From Gammaproteobacteria bacterium (GTDB lineage: Bacteria > Pseudomonadota > Gammaproteobacteria > UBA1113): 38,898 nucleotides of DNA. The notes under the pieces were generated by a model, which ran no database searches, was not told the origin of the DNA, and saw only the letters and a list, made by a program, of their open reading frames with translations. Position numbers and translations under genes: made by a program. The DNA lies in the NCBI GenBank assembly GCA_021773295.1, contig JAJFKI010000099.1, positions 1-38,898 on the forward strand, given 5' to 3'. How positions within the stretch are numbered: position 1 is the first letter of the stretch; each line of letters starts with the position of its first letter. Shown piece by piece: positions 33,036 through 38,898 of this stretch.

Positions 33036-34442
33036 ATGGAAGATATTATCAGCCAATCCGCAAAAAAGCTTGCCGCCTCAATTGCTAATAAAGAACTCTC
33101 ATCAACTGAGTTAGTGTCTGCTTGCATCAAACAAATTGAAACTGTCAACCCAAAAATTAACGCCGTGGTACAATGTTATCCTGAACGTGCCCTACTTGAG
33201 GCTAAAGAAAAAGATGCACTTCTCTCTAAAAATAAACCATTGGGCCCTTTGCATGGTGTCCCTTTTACCTTAAAAGATGTCTATAACACACAAGGTGACA
33301 AGGTCGTTGCTGGCTGCACAGCGCTAACAGACAATGTCGCAACTGATGACGCCACCATAGTAAAACGTTTAAAACAAGCGGGTGCTATCTTGCTTGGAAA
33401 AACCAATACGCCAGAACTAGAATGCGGCGCTGATACTGATAATTTAGTGTATGGTAAAACGTCAAACCCCTATCACCAAGACTATTCTTCTGGTGGTAGC
33501 AGTGGTGGTAGTGCAGCCATTGTGTCCGCATGCGGTAGTGTGTTTGATATAGGTGCTGATAGAGGGGGTAGCTTGCGTGTGCCTGCACATTATTGTGGTA
33601 TCACAACAGTTAGGCCGACAATGCATCGGATCCCATCATCCGGCGTTGTTTATGGTTTAAGAACAGGAATGGGCGGCGCAATGACAACCGAAGGGCCACT
33701 CAGTCGACATGTAGAAGATTTACCAATGCTGCTTACTATTTTACAAGGGCCCGATGGCATCGATCCTAATACACAAATAGCTCCCTTAAACTCTTCATCA
33801 AATGTTGATGTCTCAAAACTTACTATTGCCTATGCTAATAAAAACGCTATTATTGATACATCACAAGAAACTAAACAAGCGATTAAAGCTGCCTGTAGTG
33901 CACTTGCCACTGCCGGTGCTTGCATTACTGAAGATCAGCCAGATGATTTACAACAAGGCTGTCAACTCTTCCAAGAACTTAATGGCGCAGATGGCTCAAA
34001 AACGCTTAAAAGCGTACTTGACGAGCTTAATGTAACTGAGCCATCAAGTTTATTACAGAAAATAGCAACGTATATGGAAGCTTTTGAGTGTGACTTAGTT
34101 ACCTTTATGCAACGCTGGAATAACTGGGATTATTATCGAAGCAACATACTCCAGTTTTTTAATCACTATGATGTCATGCTCTATCCCGTAACACCTGATG
34201 CCGCACTACCTCATCGTACGCCAATGTGGGATCCTAAAATGATTAGACATGCCAGCTACACTTGGATCATCAGTGCTACCTTGCTACCAGTCACTGTTGT
34301 AAGAGCAGGCAGCTCAAAAACTGGCTTACCCATCGGCATTCAAATCATTACAAAACCGTTTAATGAACATATTGGCTTTGCTGTTGCCCAGCACATTGAG
34401 CATGTACTCGGTGGCTGGGTCATGCCTGAAACATTGAGCTAA
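33036..34442 (+). CDS. Amidase-signature hydrolase, copy 2
   Basis: A 468-residue paralogue of the preceding gene with the same triad: Lys80 in PFTLKDVY, Ser155 in GGSSGGSA, Ser179 in RGGSLRVP. Arg176 stands where nearly all family members have Ile in the D-I-G-G-S oxyanion loop, and the preceding residues are GAD rather than GSD or GTD. The enzyme could have altered activity. GAGGA lies before the ATG. The 18-bp gap makes a two-gene operon. The small gene at 34443 ends 1 bp after it on the opposite strand. Confidence 0.9.
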   Translation: MEDIISQSAKKLAASIANKELSSTELVSACIKQIETVNPKINAVVQCYPERALLEAKEKDALLSKNKPLGPLHGVPFTLKDVYNTQGDKVVAGCTALTDNVATDDATIVKRLKQAGAILLGKTNTPELECGADTDNLVYGKTSNPYHQDYSSGGSSGGSAAIVSACGSVFDIGADRGGSLRVPAHYCGITTVRPTMHRIPSSGVVYGLRTGMGGAMTTEGPLSRHVEDLPMLLTILQGPDGIDPNTQIAPLNSSSNVDVSKLTIAYANKNAIIDTSQETKQAIKAACSALATAGACITEDQPDDLQQGCQLFQELNGADGSKTLKSVLDELNVTEPSSLLQKIATYMEAFECDLVTFMQRWNNWDYYRSNILQFFNHYDVMLYPVTPDAALPHRTPMWDPKMIRHASYTWIISATLLPVTVVRAGSSKTGLPIGIQIITKPFNEHIGFAVAQHIEHVLGGWVMPETLS

Positions 34443-34778
34443 TTATCCAGGACTGTGTCCCTTAAGACTCAAACTGCTCTGTGCTGTTGTCGTGTCATCG
34501 AGTTCAGACGATGGTATATTATTTTTGCTTTGGGCCGAATGAGGCTTGCGCTTATTTTCTGCTGCACAAGGCCATGGAACTATTTCTTCTTGTGGTGCTG
34601 TATCAAAGAAACTAGGATCGTATGGATCGACATTAGCAGTACTTGGCGTTGACCCTGATTTTGTTTTAGGTGGATATGGAAATATTTCACCACATGACGC
34701 TGAGGGATTAGTTCGCGGAGCGTTGTTCTCTTGCTCTTTTTCACGATGCTTCGCTTCACACAATGCTGCTTCTAACAT
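34443..34778 (-). CDS. Small Pro/Ser-rich hydrophilic protein, unknown function
   Basis: A 111-residue disordered-looking protein rich in Pro, Ser, Lys, Glu and Asn, with no hydrophobic segment. AGGAG stands 6 bp before the ATG, which is the main reason to accept it as a gene. It is divergent from the ankyrin gene at 34902 and ends against the amidase stop. Its composition recalls the tails of the ankyrin proteins in the window (SGSTPSTANV; PSSELDDTTTAQSS). It could be a small effector or the broken tail of a former larger gene. Confidence 0.55.
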   Translation of the reverse strand: MLEAALCEAKHREKEQENNAPRTNPSASCGEIFPYPPKTKSGSTPSTANVDPYDPSFFDTAPQEEIVPWPCAAENKRKPHSAQSKNNIPSSELDDTTTAQSSLSLKGHSPG

Positions 34779-34901
34779 AAATAGCTCCTAACTGTTATTT
34801 TAATTTCCAAGATTGTTGGCGCCATTATAATTCAATGACTGGTAATATCAATGATAAAATTATGTTAGGATGTGATTTTTGTAATACACTCTGAGAACAT
34901 T

Positions 34902-36788
34902 ATGAGTCAAGAACCCATGAGCTCGCAAGACAATCAAAAGCGAGGACAAAAAAGACCTCGAGAGTCTGAATTGGCAAAGCCTGAGATAAGACCGCAGCAG
35001 GAAATTAGCTTCGATGCATTTGTGCAAGGGGTGCAACAAGGCTCTTTAAAGGTTGAAAGCCTTGAAAGCTTACTTGTTCAGACGAAAGGTTTCTCAAAAC
35101 AAGACATTCGACAAGCACTCTTAGGGTTTAAAATACCTATAATTGATTTTATGGGCAAAGAGAAACTTCACACCAAATATCTTATCGATTTTGCAGCAGA
35201 GCATGGTATGATCTCGGTCGTTAAATGGCTGCTTCAACATGGATTATCCACAAACCCGCCCAGAGTTTATCAAAACTATCAGTATACCAAAGAGCTTGCT
35301 TATAAACCCGTGGCTGTTGCAGGAGAACATCGCCAAATGGCGCTCCTTCGTTATCTTATCGAGCAAGCAGGTTTTGATATCGATACACTTGATGTAGAAG
35401 AAAGAAGCGCTGCATTTTATGCGGCTAGTAATGGTGACCTTGAGATGTTTGAATACCTTATGGAGCAAGGAGCTGAGCTCCTTGTACAAGACTCGGGAGG
35501 TATGATACCACTCATTGCCGCGCTAGATTTTGGTCATACCAATATTGTCGAGGCTTGGTTTCGTGCGGCAGCTGGCAACCTAAGGCCTAAAAGTCAGGAT
35601 TGTTACACCACCTTGTATGAGTTCATAATTTGGGGTCACTTCGAGCTTGCAACAAGAATAATACAACATCGTACTGAGATACATGAAGCATTCTATTGTT
35701 GCATTAATCATGCCATAAAGGCGAGCATAGAGAATGAGTCATTCCAGTTGGATAATATAACGAATGACTTTTTCCCCGTCCTGTTTCATTTTCTTTGTTA
35801 TGGAAATATTTTACAAGCGGTGTTTAACCCACTGTTAGGGGAAGCACTAACCACACAATTAAAAAATGTGTTTTTTCCTCCTCAGTTAAACATAACCAGC
35901 AACTCTTTATTAGCTAAAGAGCTCACGATACCATTACACAGGTGGGCTTTGGTCGATGAACGCTATGAAACATTGATCAGCATCCAACAAGATTATCTTG
36001 CTAATGTAATTGCTAGCGATGAAGATGAAGATGAAACAAATTATGTGCTGCGCCAAGAAGACCACATTAAAATTATTAGTCAATTCATCGGGAATTATAA
36101 AGCATCACAGCCAATACCCCGCCTACGAGCGCTTGCTCAACGTGCTGCGTCCAGCCATGAGCACGTATTATTAGCTGAGGAAAATGATCTTCCTATAGCA
36201 CTATATGACCTTGATAGAATGCTGCCAAAACCCAGTTATATGAGTTATTCATTTAATCGCATTGCTGTACTTAAGTCACTTCACAAAAAATTGAAAACAA
36301 CATCATTACTTCCTACAAATAGTACTTGGTGCTTTTTTTCAAATATAGCCGTGAACAGTAAGGATTGCGAGCTAAGAGAGATAACCGCTCGTTATTTACT
36401 TTGCGCATGGATGAAATGGTATGCTCTTCAATGTAACGATCAATTAGTAACAGATGATCTAGTCACAAAAAATAAAGACGAATTAAAAACATTTATAAGT
36501 GACCGATTTGCCTCAGCGAAACAAGAACTATCAGCAATGCGAAAAAAAGTATGTGTTGAGTATTATGTTGCTGAAAAAAGGGTGTATGATGTTATAAATC
36601 ATAGCTGCGTAGAAAAGGCATATACTTTTTTTTCACATCGTTTTAATAATGACATACTTTCACGTTACTATGATGCTAAAGAAGCGCAGCTAATCACTAC
36701 GCACAACGAAAAGCTTGTTAAACTCGAACAAACAATTGCTACGCAAGAAGATCAGATTGCTACTGGACTTGCTCCGTCACAAAAATAA
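34902..36788 (+). CDS. Ankyrin-repeat protein (putative effector)
   Basis: A 628-residue soluble protein starting at ATG 34902. A basic cluster near the N-terminus (KRGQKRPRE) resembles a nuclear localisation signal, which would matter only if secreted into a host. Ankyrin repeats span about 85-240 (LIDFAAEHGMISVVKWLL, SAAFYAASNGDLEMFEYLM, MIPLIAALDFGHTNIVEAW). The rest, about 250-600, is helical with no known domain, and the C-terminus has a coiled-coil-like stretch (EKLVKLEQTIATQEDQ). An earlier frame opening at 34872 lacks a ribosome-binding site. Part of the ankyrin set in this window; effector status inferred. Confidence 0.82.
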   Translation: MSQEPMSSQDNQKRGQKRPRESELAKPEIRPQQEISFDAFVQGVQQGSLKVESLESLLVQTKGFSKQDIRQALLGFKIPIIDFMGKEKLHTKYLIDFAAEHGMISVVKWLLQHGLSTNPPRVYQNYQYTKELAYKPVAVAGEHRQMALLRYLIEQAGFDIDTLDVEERSAAFYAASNGDLEMFEYLMEQGAELLVQDSGGMIPLIAALDFGHTNIVEAWFRAAAGNLRPKSQDCYTTLYEFIIWGHFELATRIIQHRTEIHEAFYCCINHAIKASIENESFQLDNITNDFFPVLFHFLCYGNILQAVFNPLLGEALTTQLKNVFFPPQLNITSNSLLAKELTIPLHRWALVDERYETLISIQQDYLANVIASDEDEDETNYVLRQEDHIKIISQFIGNYKASQPIPRLRALAQRAASSHEHVLLAEENDLPIALYDLDRMLPKPSYMSYSFNRIAVLKSLHKKLKTTSLLPTNSTWCFFSNIAVNSKDCELREITARYLLCAWMKWYALQCNDQLVTDDLVTKNKDELKTFISDRFASAKQELSAMRKKVCVEYYVAEKRVYDVINHSCVEKAYTFFSHRFNNDILSRYYDAKEAQLITTHNEKLVKLEQTIATQEDQIATGLAPSQK

Positions 36789-36852
36789 AATCGCCTAAAT
36801 CATGCATTTTCAAATACGATAGGGCTATCCTAAAAACGTGAGATGTTAGATT

Positions 36853-37176
36853 TTATGCTAAATTAATTTGCGTTCGAAAATAAGGACCATGGAAGCCATA
36901 ACTCCTGTAGCTTTTTACGGTATTCGGTATAGCTGTGTTTAAAAAGTCGTGATTAACCGCATTAAAATAGTTAACGACTTGGTACCCTAATTCTAAGTCA
37001 TAAGAAGTTGATCTATCAAAGTGATTACTATAATTTAAACCCATTCTAGCGTCCACTTCTGGTACGATCCGTAACGCACCCTCATCTTTAAACGTGTTTT
37101 TTGTGCGTGATATGGAGGAGCCCTGCTCTGTCGTGGTCAATAGACTCGCGCTCTGAGTATCGCCTCCAACAAGCAG
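36853..37176 (-). pseudogene. C-terminal fragment of a Lpg1974-like outer membrane protein
   Basis: The minus-strand frame reads LLVGGDTQSAS ... ALRIVPEVDARMGLNYSNHF ... YDLELGYQVVNYFNAVNHDF ... NLA and stop. This looks like the last strands of the Legionella major outer membrane protein family (LELGYQVVNYFNA is characteristic). The open frame continues to 37176, where an IS3-like end begins, and the N-terminal two thirds are missing, so the gene was cut by the insertion. It is non-functional here. The assignment is from memory of the family. Confidence 0.65.
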
Positions 37177-37216
37177 TAATCTTCCCGCGTTTTAACGGAC
37201 ACCAAACCTTTTTAAT

Positions 37217-37320
37217 TTACGCTGCTAATTCAACCTCAAAAGGCGTCTTATAGTCAATAGAAGAATGAATTTTTTTTTGATTATAATACCCTTCGATATA
37301 CTGAAAAATACTTTGCCCAG
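37217..37320 (-). pseudogene. IS3 OrfB transposase, C-terminal fragment
   Basis: The frame gives AGQSIFQYIEGYYNQKK then IHSSIDYKTPFEVELAA and stop. This matches the end of IS3-family OrfB integrases ('IFEYIE.FYNRKRRHSSLGYLSP'). The segment starts immediately at the intron edge. Everything between the HTH-type N-terminal part and this end is lost. Confidence 0.8.
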
Positions 37321-37329
37321 CTTCTCACA

Positions 37330-37363
37330 GAACCGTACGTGAGCCTCTCGACTCATACGGCTC
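37330..37363 (-). ncRNA. Group II intron domain V
   Basis: A 34-base hairpin, GAGCCGTATG ... CACGTACGGTTC on the minus strand, the standard length and sequence shape of the catalytic domain V. It begins 3 bases after the maturase stop codon. The sequence turns into IS3 coding about 10 bases past it, leaving no room for domain VI. Confidence 0.8.
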
Positions 37364-37366
37364 TTG

Positions 37367-38608
37367 TTATTCAGCCACCCAACTCCAAACTCGCCAGTGA
37401 GCAAATAGTGTAGGATTCTTAGAATAAAGATCCCGTAGCCATTTTCCTGCTCGCCATTTCCGACGTTGCAGGTGTTTGTACTTTCGCATTGCCCAATGAA
37501 TGATTTTCTCATTGATATAGTCATAAATGATAGACATTGATGATCCTACAAATCTTGCGTAGTAGTTTATCCAGCCTTGAATCATTGGATTTATAGCTTT
37601 AGCAAGTTGCTCCACACTCTGACTAAAGGATCTTTTTAATATAGGATGCTCTTTAGCTTTGAGCCTCATCGCTTTAAGTGCTTTACGACTTACAGCCGGT
37701 GAAAAGCTCACGAAGAATTTGCCATTAGCACACCGGGTGCTTCTTGGTCTGAATGTATACCCGAGAAAGTCAAAACTTTCTACGGGATAAGTGCCACTAC
37801 GATTAGAGTCTTTACAATAAACAATCTTGGTCTTTTCAGGACAGAGTTCTAATTTGCATTTTAAAAATCGGGCTCTAATCTCCTTCTCCACAAATTTTAA
37901 TTGCTTTTGACTGCGGCAATGCACCACAATATCATCAGCATACCTCTCAAAATGTATGCATGGAAACTTTTCCTGCATCCACTTATCAAAGCCTAGATGA
38001 AGAAATATATTGGCAAGCAGCGGGCTGATGACGCCACCTTGCGGTGTCCCTCGAGTTCTTCGCACTGATTCACCGCTCGATATTATGACATCAGCTTTCA
38101 ACCAACGCTCAATGTATAACAGCGTCCATTTACATTGCGTATATCTAGACACCGCTCTCATCACTAGTTTGTGATCTAACATATCGAAGAAGCCCTTGAT
38201 ATCCATATCTAAAACCCAGTCATCCCGCCAGCAACGTTTCCGTGCTGTTGCAATTGCATCTAGCGCTGATTTTCCAGGTCGATACCCATATGAGTCATCA
38301 TGAAAGCTTGGCTCCACAATTGGCTCCAGGCGGTTTTTAATAACCATTTGAGCTATTCGATCTGAAATTGTTGGTATACCTAGCGGCCTTAGTTCACCGT
38401 TTGATTTTGGTATTTCAACCCGGTGTACTGGAGGCGGAAAGTAACTTCCCGATGACAGTCGATTCCATATTTTATATAGATTGTTCTTTAAGTTGCTCTC
38501 AAAGTCTTCCATTGTTTGCCCGTCTATACCCGCCGAACCTTTATTGGCTTTGACAGCTAGATAGGCATTCCACACCTCGTATTTGTTTATGTTGAATGTC
38601 TTTGCCAA
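37367..38608 (-). CDS. ltrA: Group II intron reverse transcriptase/maturase
   Basis: A 413-residue intron-encoded protein. RT motifs are present in order: GSAGIDG, PKSNGELRPLGIPTISDRIAQ, DSYGYRPGKSALDA, VLDMDIKGFFD, GTPQGGVISPLLAN, catalytic RYADDIVVH, and FDFLGYTF. The maturase domain X with WINYYARF and the basic C-terminus follow. There is no HNH endonuclease, so mobility would depend on replication forks. The start is TTG at 38608 with GGAGGAG 10 bases upstream; no ATG fits better. The protein looks intact although the surrounding intron RNA does not. Confidence 0.92.
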   Translation of the reverse strand: MAKTFNINKYEVWNAYLAVKANKGSAGIDGQTMEDFESNLKNNLYKIWNRLSSGSYFPPPVHRVEIPKSNGELRPLGIPTISDRIAQMVIKNRLEPIVEPSFHDDSYGYRPGKSALDAIATARKRCWRDDWVLDMDIKGFFDMLDHKLVMRAVSRYTQCKWTLLYIERWLKADVIISSGESVRRTRGTPQGGVISPLLANIFLHLGFDKWMQEKFPCIHFERYADDIVVHCRSQKQLKFVEKEIRARFLKCKLELCPEKTKIVYCKDSNRSGTYPVESFDFLGYTFRPRSTRCANGKFFVSFSPAVSRKALKAMRLKAKEHPILKRSFSQSVEQLAKAINPMIQGWINYYARFVGSSMSIIYDYINEKIIHWAMRKYKHLQRRKWRAGKWLRDLYSKNPTLFAHWRVWSWVAE

Positions 38609-38756
38609 AACTTATTACTCCTCCCATTTATATGGTTGGCAATCAGTCTTTGGCTGAATAACGTAACTCCTTCGCTCCACTGCTATTACAGCAGCTTCAC
38701 CACTACTACGAGTTACTCCGCCCCTCTGGTTTACATTGGTACTTGCAGAGCTACAC

Positions 38757-38898
38757 ATGTGCTGAGTCAGTTGTGACTTTAAATTTACGTTTAGCTAATG
38801 CTTTTAAACCCATGTGTCTCATGCGTCTCTCAACCCTTGTATGACTACAAGAAATGGTTTGTGCTTGCAAGACACGAGTAATACGCGGCGAACCATAG
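38757..38898 (-). pseudogene. IS3 OrfB transposase, N-terminal fragment (continues past window)
   Basis: The frame from the right edge reads YGSPRITRVLQAQ ... HTRVERRMRHMGLKALAK and then RKFKVTTDSAH, the HTH_21 region of IS3 OrfB ('YGxRRI ... KRVxRLMRExGLxA ... RRFKVTTDS'). It ends at the intron junction around 38757. The reading frame runs into TAG six bases into the intron. Confidence 0.85.

Larger units (their letters stand above)
37321..38756 (-). mobile_element. Group II intron, apparently truncated at both ends
   Basis: Contains the maturase gene, a 5' segment of only about 150 bases before it (38609-38756; the fold GGAGTAACTCG ... CGAAGGAGTTACG resembles domain IV flanks), and domain V. 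Complete introns have several hundred bases of domains I-III upstream and a domain VI downstream; neither fits here. Self-splicing is therefore unlikely. The junctions are approximate. Confidence 0.65.
37177..38898 (-). mobile_element. IS3-family element carrying a group II intron (degenerate, runs off right edge)
   Basis: On the minus strand the order is: IS3 OrfB N-terminal part (38898-38757), a group II intron (about 38756-37321), IS3 OrfB C-terminal part (37320-37217), and the IS right end (37216-37177, ending in the TAATCTTCCCGCG/CGCGGGAAGATTA sequence typical of IS51/IS407-like ends). The IS interrupts the outer membrane protein gene. The central DDE region of OrfB, about 150 residues, is absent, so the IS is defective. 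Confidence 0.7.

Noticed and set aside
31578..34442. GatA subunit of the glutamyl-tRNA amidotransferase
   Set aside because: Two tandem amidases without gatB or gatC, and without the GatA-specific C-terminal pattern; generic amidases fit better.
37225..37524. Minus-strand frame of about 99 codons across the intron end
   Set aside because: It crosses the domain V hairpin and the IS3 fragment in the wrong frame for both.
1..38898. CRISPR array, rRNA or tRNA genes
   Set aside because: I saw no regularly spaced direct repeats, no T-loop/cloverleaf patterns and no rRNA stretches; a tRNAscan or Rfam run would settle it.

Overview
The window reads as a chromosomal stretch from a gammaproteobacterium of the Legionellales/Coxiella type, probably host-associated. 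The pointers are a moderately AT-rich composition, a DUF1820 protein beside nagZ, ankyrin proteins and an ankyrin/patatin fusion of the kind secreted by intracellular bacteria, and the C-terminal remnant of a Legionella-type (Lpg1974-like) outer membrane protein. This placement is inferred from gene content only; no rRNA or tRNA gene is visible.

Left part, 1-18.4 kb, is mostly housekeeping. After a broken IS66 transposase fragment comes a tightly packed minus-strand operon: DUF1820 - nagZ - mscS-like channel - hypoxanthine-guanine phosphoribosyltransferase - MTA/MTI phosphorylase (4295 down to 406). Next are an L,D-transpeptidase, a fadN-fadA beta-oxidation pair, two small conserved proteins, a macrodomain protein, an M20 peptidase, an Na+/H+ antiporter, a small membrane protein, a LysM L,D-transpeptidase, a small lipoprotein, a divergent exported msrB/msrA pair, and ribD. 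Two copies of a 134-bp palindromic element (248-381 and 4941-5074) sit just beyond the 3' ends of the phosphorylase gene and fadA. They align without gaps, and all 20 differences at paired positions are compensated.

17.4-22.8 kb is an effector-like island: a two-TM protein of unknown function, an ankyrin-patatin-ankyrin phospholipase-like protein, and an ankyrin protein with a Ser/Pro/Ala-rich tail. A third ankyrin protein (34902-36788) and a small Pro/Ser-rich protein lie further right.

23-34.4 kb is a metabolic accessory region: an aldehyde dehydrogenase, an HTH regulator, and a divergent five-gene operon with overlapping or abutting genes. The operon encodes a KAS III-like condensing enzyme, an extended SDR, a metallo-beta-lactamase-fold hydrolase, an F390-synthetase-like adenylating enzyme and an ATP-grasp ligase. 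A Phd/RelE-type toxin-antitoxin pair and two tandem amidase-signature enzymes follow. The operon looks like a compact small-molecule pathway that draws acyl groups from primary metabolism and ends in adenylation and ligation. The product cannot be deduced from sequence. It is the best candidate here for an undescribed system.

The right end (36.8-38.9 kb) is a nested wreck: an outer membrane protein gene cut by an IS3-family element, which itself contains a group II intron reverse transcriptase/maturase with domain V. The intron appears truncated at both ends, and the middle of the IS3 transposase is missing.
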